Origin: Byssochlamys sp. IMV 00236
Taxonomy: Eukaryota; Ascomycota; Eurotiomycetes; Eurotiales; Thermoascaceae
Length of the DNA stretch: 20,302 nt
Direction: 5' to 3'
NCBI GenBank assembly: GCA_001931875.2
Contig: MSJH02000730.1
Coordinates: 1 to 20,302 of the forward strand
Part shown: positions 9,075-18,392 of the stretch, one piece after another
Layout of the letters: the number at the start of each line of letters is the position of its first letter
How positions within the stretch are numbered: position 1 is the first letter of the stretch
Program-made: the position numbers and the translations under genes
The notes under the pieces: generated by a model
Told to the model about the DNA's origin: nothing
The model's input: only the letters and a program-made list of their open reading frames with translations
The model's database searches: none

Positions 9075-9872
9075 TTACAATTTTTGCCATAATTCATTCA
9101 GCCATCCGGCAATTTCATTCATATGTGTCATGATTTGCTGCTTGTCATTCTCTGATCCTTTAAATCGACTCATTACCCTTGTCATGAACTTGTCTGGATG
9201 ATATCGTCTTTGCTCCTGACGAACGCGTTTTTTCAGATCATTGGTTGATTCTTTACTGTTATTCATAAAGAATGAACGAACAGAGTCAAAGGAAAAGCTC
9301 CTTCCTTGGATAGGCCAAGGTATATCCTTTCTTTTAATCTCACTCAACTCTTCAAGATCCTTCCACTTTTTATCATACTCTTCAATCGTTGTCTGATATC
9401 GTCTTTCTCTTTCCATTTGTCGATACATCTCCTCTATGCGTCTTCGTTCTGCTTCTTCTTCCATCACCTTTCTCCTTGCTTCCTCTCTTTCTCGCCTCTT
9501 TTTGTCTTGTTCAGCTTTCCATATCCTTTCCGCCTCAATCTCTGCTGCGTGTTTTCGTTCATACATGCCTCTTACAATATGTTGACGATATTCCTCATCA
9601 GACATGCGTTGCTCTTGAGGTTGATGATATTCATATCGAGAAAAATAACCATCTCCACCTTCATCCTCTCCCATAGCATCAAACATTTTTGCTCTCCATT
9701 CGGCTTCTTCTTCGTCCCATGGATCGTGTGCATTCGGTGGTACCCAACCTTCTTCTGGCTCATATGCAGCTTGTGGTACATGATAGTCTCCTCTCTTTTT
9801 GTGCTTTTTCTTCTTGCTCTTGTCATGATCGTGATGCCTTTTCTTTTCCTTTTTATAGCGTAACTTTGGCAT
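9075..9872 (-). CDS. NFKBIL1-like protein (ankyrin-less)
   Basis: 265 aa from ATG 9872 (the frame extends upstream only to a non-ATG codon, and a TTGATTGCAG acceptor-like sequence abuts the ATG). The C-terminal region is diagnostic: DIPWPIQGRSFSF, then KKRVRQEQRRYHPDKFMTRV and a final NEIAGWLNELWQKL helix. This matches the C-terminus of human NF-kappa-B inhibitor-like protein 1, which carries a J-domain-like HPDKF motif. The N-terminus is a Lys/His-rich tract (KKEKKRHHDHDKSKKKKHKK) that looks like a nuclear localisation signal. Residues about 110-185 form a long Glu/Arg-rich coiled coil (KKRREREEARRKVMEEEAER). Animal NFKBIL1 has ankyrin repeats near its N-terminus; none are seen here. The animal protein has been tied to nuclear RNA processing. 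The fungal role is not known to me. The CAG just before ATG leaves open an upstream first exon. Confidence 0.8.
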   Translation of the reverse strand: MPKLRYKKEKKRHHDHDKSKKKKHKKRGDYHVPQAAYEPEEGWVPPNAHDPWDEEEAEWRAKMFDAMGEDEGGDGYFSRYEYHQPQEQRMSDEEYRQHIVRGMYERKHAAEIEAERIWKAEQDKKRREREEARRKVMEEEAERRRIEEMYRQMERERRYQTTIEEYDKKWKDLEELSEIKRKDIPWPIQGRSFSFDSVRSFFMNNSKESTNDLKKRVRQEQRRYHPDKFMTRVMSRFKGSENDKQQIMTHMNEIAGWLNELWQKL

Positions 9873-10409
9873 CTGCAATCAAGAAAAAAAAAAGACAATG
9901 ACGAGATGACTGTAAAATAGTCACTGTGTATATATGTGTGTGTGTCACTTAGCCCCTTAAAAGGAAAAATTATCCAATCGGTGTCTGTGATTTCATGAAT
10001 AGATGGGTTATGCATGCAAATCGTTCTTCTATTGACAATTTTATCCAATGAACAAAAGTCAATACATTCTATCCAAAGAAAAAAGGGACAGTAATTGATT
10101 CTTGTCCTTTAAAGAAAACACTTTTGCAAACAATTTAAATGATACTCTGCGTAGTGTCTACAATGAGACAATGGTTCGTCCGTGCGCAAATACGCGTACG
10201 TCTGTTTGTGTTTTGTTTGTGATTTAGATAAAGGCAGTGAGTCGCGATAATCAGTGATTGTTTTCCTCTTGTAAACAAGGCTTCCCTTTTTTTCTTAAAA
10301 AAAAAGGGGGTGACTCAGTATCGATTTGATTGCTTTTATACTTGTTCCTCATCATTTCTTTTTCTTTCTTTCTTTTTTATTTACATCTTAAAATTAATAT
10401 CTTACACTA
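9873..10409. other. Divergent promoter region (NFKBIL1-like / 7TM)
   Basis: About 535 nt between divergent start codons. It has an A/T-rich tract at 9881-9893, a GCGC/CGTACG patch around 10178-10205 that is unusually GC-rich for the window, a T-run and A-run pair at 10288-10305 able to form a hairpin, and a CT-rich tract at 10358-10380 just before the 7TM start codon. No gene or RNA is supported. Confidence 0.5.
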
Positions 10410-11626
10410 ATGAGTACTAATTCTACATTGGCCGATGGCAAGAGCGCACAAGACCTGGTGCGAGAACAAAAGGAGGCCAATTTCACCATCATATTTGTTT
10501 CTGTTGGATTTTCGTGCTTTATCTGGCAAATGCTTACTACTGGGAAAATGGCCTATAAATCAAAGAAACCTATAGTTCTGCTAGTCTTTCTTCAGTCAGT
10601 TCTTGGCGTTGTCGTCACATTTGTCACGTTACTGATATGTATTGTCGAAGTTGATTGTACGTTTGTAAGTGTCTGTTTTTTATAATGAAACGTACATCCT
10701 CATCCTTTTATAGAGACTTTTCTTTTCTGTAGTTGGTGTCAACATAGGAGACATGGCGTTACAATTTGTTTTACTTTGGAAAGCATTTTTAGGAAACGAA
10801 CGATCAAAACTGATCCTTTTTGTGGGGTCCATACCCATTATTTCTATCGCTGTCTTTATCGTCATCAACCTCACCATTGGACGATCGGGATCATTTCTCC
10901 AAGAGAGTGTCTGTCTCACAAATTATCGTAAGAAGCGAAAAACCAAGAAAGAAAATCAAGCTGACATTTCCAACTAATAGCTACTTATATTGTTATTACA
11001 AAGGCAGCAATAGATTTCACAGCCAATGTGTTTCTATCTGCATGCTTTATTCTCGTCATTTATCGTCATTATCGCCTTTTTGGTAATAGTATTCAAAGGA
11101 CATTGCTGAAAGAAGGCTTACTGTATTGGTAAGTGTGCTTGTCATTATGCGAAGCTTTCATTGACTTCTTTTTTGTCTTTAAGCTTTGGTGTATGCTTTT
11201 CTAATATCATCTGTGGTATTCTGCTTACATTAGAAGTCATTGGCGGAAACACGCCTGTTCTTTACACAATTGACTGTAAGTCTTTTTTTTTTTTTACATA
11301 TAAAAGAGAGTATGACTGAAATCATCAGCATAGGGTATCTAGCATCTTACTTGGTCATTAAACAACTTCGACATAGTAAAAAGCAAGTATCAATTCCCAA
11401 GCAATATTATGCTCCTAATAACAACATAAGTCCTGGTGTGGATGATGACGATGATCACTCGAGTGCAGCAGAAGCATCTATTCTGCCACCTCCTGATGAA
11501 GAATTACGACACACCTTTAATTCTATTGAAAAGTCAGATATAATGGAAAGAGGTTACATATATTCTACTTCTACGAATTATACTGTATCTACAGTAAAAG
11601 AAGGAGACATGTCCTTAAAAAAGTAA
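10410..11626 (+). CDS. Seven-helix membrane protein, GPCR-like, five exons
   Basis: Exons 10410-10656, 10733-10927, 11008-11128 and 11184-11275 join cleanly, followed by a last exon starting at or before 11343 and ending at stop 11626. Hydrophobic helices appear in order: FTIIFVSVGFSCFIWQML; PIVLLVFLQSVLGVVVTFV; NIGDMALQFVLLWKAFL; KLILFVGSIPIISIAVFIV; DFTANVFLSACFILVIY; a helix across the exon 3-4 junction with FGVCFSNIICGILLTL; and a last one ending in SYLVIKQLRHSKKQ. The N-terminus has NST and NFT sequons, and the C-terminal tail of about 80 residues is acidic and Ser/Thr-rich with an IYSTSTNYT patch. Seven helices with a long cytosolic tail fit a G-protein-coupled-receptor-like topology, but no class-specific motif is visible. 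The splice into the last exon is uncertain: AG at 11341-11342 keeps phase but shortens helix 7, while a longer exon that would keep IISIGYLAS is out of phase with the canonical donor at 11276. Confidence 0.7.
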
Positions 11627-11767
11627 TAAAATCTGATAGGGAGAGGACCCTTTTCATAAAAGGAACAATTAGAGTTTATCAGATTTTGCTTGAAAAAGTA
11701 AATTTGCGGGGATAAAAAACAGGGTTCCCTGAGGGTTAGTTTTTTTTTTCTTCTTTTTCATAAAGCA

Positions 11768-12802
11768 ATGATTGAAGAAGAATACGATTATGAATCACTT
11801 GGTGGTAATACCACAATGACACAGAATGCTATAGCAGGTGCTTTAGCAGGTATTGCAGAACATTGTGCAATGTATCCTGTGGACAGTATAAAAGTAAGTT
11901 TTATACATAAAATTTTTTTTGGTTTAGAAAGTAGCTTAATTATAAAAGAAAAGGTTGACAGATCTGTTTCATTAGACTAGAATGCAAGTGATTTCAGCTT
12001 CTTCTTCTTCTTCTATACAAACCTCAGCTAAACTGATGAATCTCTGGAAAGGTGTGAATTCAGTTGTGCTTGGAGCAGGACCAGCCCATGCCTTACATTT
12101 CACCACATATGAGTTTTGTAAAGAGTATTTTGGAGCCAATGCGACCAGCGGCCACCATCCGATAGCGTCAGCAGCAGCAGGTGCTTGTGCAACGATAGCC
12201 CATGATGGTTTAATGACACCCTTTGATGGTAAGAAATTAGAGTCAATAGGATATGGTCATTGATGAGTATAATAGTTGTCAAGCAACGTATGCAGCTAAA
12301 GGATTCAACTTACCGAACCATTCGAGAGTGTGCATCATCTGTGTATACTAAAGAAGGCTTCAAGGCATTTTATATTTCATTACCTACAACACTTGTCATG
12401 TCAGTTCCTTTTCAATCCATTCAGTTTGCAACCTACGAGTTTTTTAGAAAGATATTGAAATCAGAGGGACAACATTATGATCCAAAGACACATATTATCG
12501 CTGGTGCACTGGCAGGCGCAGTTGCATCTTCACTGACAACACCTATGGATGTCGTAAAGACTCTATTACAAACAAGAGGCACAAGTCATGATCCTCGTAT
12601 TCGAAATGTCACAGGATTTAGAGAAGCAACAGGAATAATCATGGAACGATATGGTCTCAAGGGATTTTTTAGAGGTTTTAAACCAAGAGTGCTGACACAT
12701 ATGCCAAGTACAGCCATTAGTTGGAGTGTTTATGAGTATATCAAATGGGTTATCCATGCTCAAGATGATAAAGATACTCAAGCTCATATTGTATCATTAT
12801 AA
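11768..12802 (+). CDS. MRS4: Mitoferrin, mitochondrial iron carrier (Mrs3/Mrs4 type)
   Basis: Exons 11768-11893, 11976-12228 and 12276-12802 close in phase to 301 aa. This is an SLC25 inner-membrane carrier with three tandem repeats of about 100 residues. Mitoferrins bring ferrous iron into the matrix for haem and Fe-S cluster synthesis. All three carrier signatures are present: PVDSIKTRMQ, PFDVVKQRMQ and PMDVVKTLLQ. Subfamily markers are GIAEHCAMYPVDS, LGAGPAHALHFTTYE, PFQSIQFATYEF and MPSTAISWSVYEY, which agree with animal SLC25A37/28 and yeast Mrs3/4. The first two introns fall inside or directly after the first two signatures: after the Lys of the first, and within the Val codon of the second. 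The symbol is a family label; Mrs3 and Mrs4 cannot be told apart here. The gene starts 141 nt after the 7TM stop on the same strand. Confidence 0.93.
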
Positions 12803-12980
12803 TATCATTAGATCCCCCCTTTTTTTCTTCATCTTTTCTTTATGTACTTGTATTATGCAATTCTATACTTTTGTCATTATATTAAAAATGTATTATTCAT
12901 CTTTTTTTTATCAAAAGGGCATTTATTTATGTGTAGACAGAAACTATATATAAACAAATGAATGAATATAATAGAATAGA

Positions 12981-14116
12981 CTATATTTTTTTTACCTTAA
13001 AGATACTCGAGAAGTCTAGAGTACCAAATTCATTGTCTTTGGCCAACTTGTCATACATTTGAGATGCCATAGAGCCTAATGGAGGAGACACGTCACAATC
13101 CTTGGCTGCCTTCATGGCCAGTTTAAGATCCTTGGCCATGAGCTTATTACTAAATCCACCCTGATAGTCTCTTGAGGCAGGAGCGGTAGGTATAACACCA
13201 GGATAAGGATTGTATGTGTCTGAACTCCAACATCTTCCTGTGGATGTATTGATGATGGCGGCCAACAAATGAGGATCCATGCCCTTTTTTGTTCCTAGCA
13301 ACATGGCCTCAGAGACGCCCATCATGGAAATACCAAGCAACATGTTATTACATGCCTTGGCAATCTGTCCAGTTCCATTCGAACCACAATAGACGACATT
13401 CTTACCCATCCACTCCAGGGTAGGCTTGATCTTGGTAAAGCTTTCCATACTAGGGGCTCCGACCATGAACGTCAAGGTACCTGCTTCAGCACCCAACGTA
13501 CCACCACTGACCGGCGCGTCAAAGACGAGCGCTTGCTTTTCCTGCATTACCTTTTCTGCCAATGTCTTGGCAGCTTGACTATCGATCGTACTTGAATCAA
13601 TCAAGATATTTTCTTCATTGATATAGTCCATCATGGCCTCATACACTTTTTCTACGTGAGATGATTCGGGTAACATAGTAATGACTGTCGAAACTTGTTT
13701 GGCCATATCAGCGGGATCCTTGGCGACCTTGAGATGAGCATATTCTTTGGTTAAGCTTTGAATCGCTTTATCGTTCAAGTCATAGACATAAACTGGACCT
13801 GTCGCTTTCAAGGCAAGGTTCTTGGCCATACCTGACCCCTAATGTTGTTCATGATAAGTATTGAATCTCTTTATTTATTATATATATCTATATATGTACC
13901 ATTTGACCCAAGCCAATGAGACCAATTGCATTCTTTCTGTGGTTCTATCAATGTCATTTAATGTTTGTTTTTTTATTAGTGATGGGTTATGCTTACTATG
14001 TATAAAATATGTCAATATTATGTCATTACTTGTTAAATTCCCTTTTTACCTGCTGTTGACATGCTTCGAACATGTCGGAAGGTGGTATTCACTCTGGCAA
14101 GTCTGATGAACAACAT
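12981..14116 (-). CDS. HIBADH: 3-hydroxyisobutyrate dehydrogenase, mitochondrial
   Basis: The enzyme oxidises 3-hydroxyisobutyrate to methylmalonate semialdehyde with NAD+ in the matrix, a step of valine breakdown. Exon 13838-12981 carries most of the protein, and exon 13944-13900 joins it in phase across a 61-nt intron to give the Rossmann loop GLIGLGQMGSGMAKNL. Further landmarks: the substrate-binding stretch FDAPVSGGTLGAEAGTLTFM, the catalytic Lys in GSNGTGQIAKACNNML, and GRCWSSDTYNPYPGV with SRDYQGGF near the C-terminus, ending DFSSIFKVKKI. A first exon at 14116-14050 encodes a fine mitochondrial presequence (MLFIRLARVNTTFRHVRSMS) and ends at CAG|GTAAAA, but in phase 1, whereas the next exon needs phase 0. 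An ATG at 14073 gives MFEACQQQ, which is in phase but lacks the presequence. The first junction is therefore unresolved. The rest is secure. Confidence 0.9.
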
Positions 14117-14269
14117 GATTAAAAAAAATATAAAGAAAAGAAAGAGAAAATGATATCAAGCATCGTGAGAGAGAAAGAGAGTGTAGTTCTGCATCATTTT
14201 CCCACGATGACTTGTGCGTCACATATAGCCAGACGTTTTTTTATGCACCTTTTCTCTCTTTTTTTTCGT
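14117..14269. promoter_or_regulatory. Short bidirectional promoter (dehydrogenase / SWIM gene)
   Basis: Only 153 nt separate the divergent start codons, so both promoters must share this space or overlap the genes. It contains A-rich sequence at 14120-14150 and a T/C-rich tract at 14233-14267 directly before the SWIM-gene ATG. No specific factor site is claimed. Confidence 0.5.
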
Positions 14270-14943
14270 ATGTCTAATCATAATTCAGATACTGAACAAC
14301 AGGTATCAAAGATACTCAATACTTATGCAAAGGGAAAAGAAAAGGCATATGAATTAAGTGATGATGACCAACTTTTGTCGGAGAGTGACATTGAGGATAT
14401 TGAACAAACTGTTCCTGAGGTAGGTTACACTGAAGGCATGCCCTTTTTTATTATTGACGAGATACACAAACAAACAGGAGCTTGAAATAAGATTGGAGAG
14501 AATGGCTAAGCAAAATATAAGATTGGTATCATCTGAAATGACAACTTATATGAAGAGTCATGACTTTAAAGGTACATTCTGACTGAAATCTTAAATTACT
14601 AACATTTCTTTTATGCAGTCAAGGGTAGCACAGGCAAGGTAAGGATACACCTATAAATTATCGACTAGGTTTAACTTATATATATATATATGAAGGAATA
14701 CACAGTCACCATTGGACCCAAATTACATTGTACTTGCAGAGATCATAACGTGAGAGGAACTCATTGTAAGCATATCCTCTTCATTCTTTTGAGAGAACTC
14801 AAAGTGACTGATTTAAAGTCACCTGTGTATGAAACATTGACACCCTCTGACAAGGTAACCTATGCTTCTTTTATTTTATGTTTACTCATCTTTTTTTATA
14901 GGTGTTAAAGGACATATTCTCTCGTTATCATCCAACTAAATAA
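14270..14943 (+). CDS. Small SWIM zinc-finger protein, five exons
   Basis: Exons 14270-14419, 14478-14571, 14619-14638, 14696-14854 and 14902-14943 close in phase to 154 aa. The first 50 residues are acidic (ELSDDDQLLSESDIEDIEQ). After a helical linker, residues about 81-115 form a SWIM domain: KGSTGKEYTVTIGPKLHCTC, then RDHNVRGTHCKHILFILLRE, with the CxC..CxH zinc ligands. SWIM domains occur in MULE-type transposases, MEKK1 and ZSWIM2/Shprh-like ubiquitin ligases, where they bind DNA or protein. Here the domain is nearly the whole folded part. The ligase-type context (CRDHNVRGTHCKHILFILL followed by a KDIFSRYHP-like tail) resembles the start of ZSWIM2-like RING proteins, but no RING follows before the stop. 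Exon 3 is a 20-nt microexon. The next gene begins 54 nt after the stop. Confidence 0.78.
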
Positions 14944-14997
14944 AATAAACTTTTTTTTTTTTGTGACGCATTTTTACCCTTTTTTTCTTTTAATAAA

Positions 14998-15530
14998 ATG
15001 CCACAAAAACAATTGACACCTCATCAAATATCTAAAGGATTATCCTATGTTCATAAAGAAGCTCCATTCTTGGCCAAATTAAAAGATAGAACTCAAGAAA
15101 AGGAAGAAGCAAAAAAGAAGTTTATGAATTATGAAGACGGACAGGACGACGATGACTATGACGAATTAGAAGGAGCTCAAGTCGTTGAACTTGATTCTAA
15201 TGGAAAAGGCAAATGACCCATTTGTACAGTTGAAATGCATAACTGACACGTATTTGTTATATATAAAAAGAAATACATAAAGACACGGGTGAAAATGAAG
15301 AAGAAGAAGAAGAGAAAAAAGAAGAAGAAAAGGAAGAAGAACAACCAGCAGTAGATGAAAATGGTCGATTACTGTTTCGTAAACAAACTAAAAAGACAGG
15401 AGATAGTAAACGTAAATTACAGTCCATCATTGATGAAGAAGCAGCAAAATTGGATCCAAAGAAAAAGAAAAAGAAGACTAAATCGAAACAAACGACGTCT
15501 TTACTCTCTTTTGAAGAAAATGATGCTTAA
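14998..15530 (+). CDS. DUF4604 family protein (KIAA1143-like) with a GC-AG intron
   Basis: Exons 14998-15208 and 15283-15530 give 152 aa. The N-terminus (HQISKGLSYVHKEAPFLAKL) and C-terminus (KQTTSLLSFEENDA), with GRLLFRK between, match the DUF4604/KIAA1143 pattern: an N-terminal SYV..P.FL motif, an acidic middle and a final SLLSF-E. The middle is Asp/Glu-rich (GQDDDDYDELEGAQVVELD, then a GAA-repeat-encoded Glu/Lys run), and the region before the end is Lys-rich (DPKKKKKKTKSK), so the protein is largely disordered and probably nuclear. Its function is not established to my knowledge. Without splicing the first frame ends at a TGA at 15214-15216, which removes the conserved C-terminus. The only phase-compatible donor I find is GC at 15209-15210 (AAAG|GCAAAT), with acceptor AAAG ending at 15282 and a CTGAC branch site at 15243-15247. 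Confidence 0.82.
15293..15345 (+). repeat. GAA-rich low-complexity coding repeat
   Basis: A run of GAA, AAG and AAA codons encodes a Glu/Lys-rich stretch in the second exon of the DUF4604 protein. The frame stays open throughout, and the composition suits a disordered acidic linker. Confidence 0.8.
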
Positions 15531-15686
15531 ATTATGTTAATAAATTTGATTGGTTGGGAGAGAAAGAGAAGATCAAGAACTAATGAAAGGGAAATCAACA
15601 ACTATTTATGGTAACCCACCCTTTCTTCTCTCTCTCTCTTTCTTTTGCACTGCTTTTCTTTTTCTTTTTTTTTTTCACTCTACTTC

Positions 15687-17302
<1,616 letters not shown>

Positions 17303-17463
17303 TCTATTGATAAAGAGAGAGAGTAACCCTATTGAATAGTAACCATTCTACGGTGACACCAACCGTATACATTTATATATCTTTAGCTGAGTTTATGATG
17401 TAATGTATAAAAAGTTCTTTTTTTTTGTTCGTGTCTTTTTTTTTTTTTAATTTTTATTAAAAC

Positions 17464-18296
17464 ATGGCTTTAACTGACAAGAAGAACGATACGCCAAGAG
17501 AAGTAGACGGTCATTTTTCCATGGTTCGGTAAAGTCTTTCTACTTTATATAATTTTTTATAAGCTAACAATTTCAAAAGCAACTTTTACTTGGCCGATGT
17601 CATCACCTTAATGAACGGTATTTGTGGAGTTCAGTCTGTCTTGAGTTCTATGCGTTACTTGACTACCAACAATGTTCGAGATTTATACTTGTCTATGATC
17701 TTGTTGCCCTTTGCAATGTTCTTTGACTTTATGGACGGACGAGTTGCTCGTTGGAGAAACAACTCTTCTTTGCTTGGACAAGAACTTGATAGTTTAGCTG
17801 ATTTGGTAAGTAGCTTTTTTTTTTATATTATATCCATTAAAACCCCTATCCTAGATTTCCTTTGGTGTTGCTCCTGCTGCCTTGGCCTATGCAGGTAAGA
17901 AAAGAGAGATAAGATAATAAAAAAAAAAGAAAGTTGTGTGGACTGATATATATATATATATATACAGTTGGTATGCGCACCTATCTTGACACGGTCGCGT
18001 TAACTTACTTTATCTGCTGCGGTATCGCTCGTCTTGCTCGTTACAATGCTACAGTAGCCCTGGCTCCAAAGGACGCCACAGGCAAGGTTCACCACTTTGA
18101 AGGAACTCCGATCCCGACTTCCTTAGCACTCGTGGCTTGGATTGCTTATTTTGTAAAGAATGGCTTGTATTTGGATGCCTTGCCTGGTTCTATTGTTGAA
18201 GTGGCTCAAGGATGGGAACTGCATCCATTTGTGATGTCTTTTGTTGTTAGTGGAACACTCATGATCTCGAAAACCCTTCGTATTCCAAAGCCCTAA
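17464..18296 (+). CDS. CHO1: Phosphatidylserine synthase (CDP-alcohol phosphotransferase)
   Basis: Exons 17464-17528, 17580-17805, 17855-17894 and 17968-18296 close in phase to 219 aa. The enzyme makes phosphatidylserine from CDP-diacylglycerol and serine in the endoplasmic reticulum; fungi use this route, animals do not. The CDP-alcohol phosphotransferase signature DG-x2-AR-x8-G-x3-D-x3-D is complete: it starts at DGRVARW and ends at GQELDSLAD, at about residues 66-88. Around it are membrane helices: [63 protein letters not shown] and [12 protein letters not shown]. The GIARLARYN and FEGTPIPTS motifs are typical of phosphatidylserine synthases rather than phosphatidylglycerol-phosphate or inositol synthases. 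The N-terminus is short, so the protein is smaller than yeast Cho1 (276 aa). The 40-nt exon 3 is real because it supplies the conserved [13 protein letters not shown]. Confidence 0.93.
17946..17964. repeat. TA microsatellite before a splice acceptor
   Basis: About nine TA units lie directly before the CAG acceptor of the last exon of the phosphatidylserine synthase gene, in the position usually held by a pyrimidine tract. A similar TA run precedes the acceptor of exon 4 in the SWIM gene (14678-14691). Confidence 0.8.
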
Positions 18297-18392
18297 AAAA
18301 AAAAGAGAAGCTTTGCTTCCTCTCCCCCATTGTACATATATACCCCATACATACACAGTAATAAATGTCATGAGATGTGGATCTTTATTTAT

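Noticed and set aside
9306..9863. 185-codon plus-strand open frame rich in Phe, Leu and Ser
   Set aside because: It is the antisense of the Glu/Arg/Lys-rich coiled coil of the NFKBIL1-like gene; its hydrophobicity is only the complement of charged codons.
11240..11626. 128-codon open frame as a separate gene
   Set aside because: Its start lies inside exon 4 of the 7TM gene in another frame; only the part from about 11343 is the last exon of that gene.
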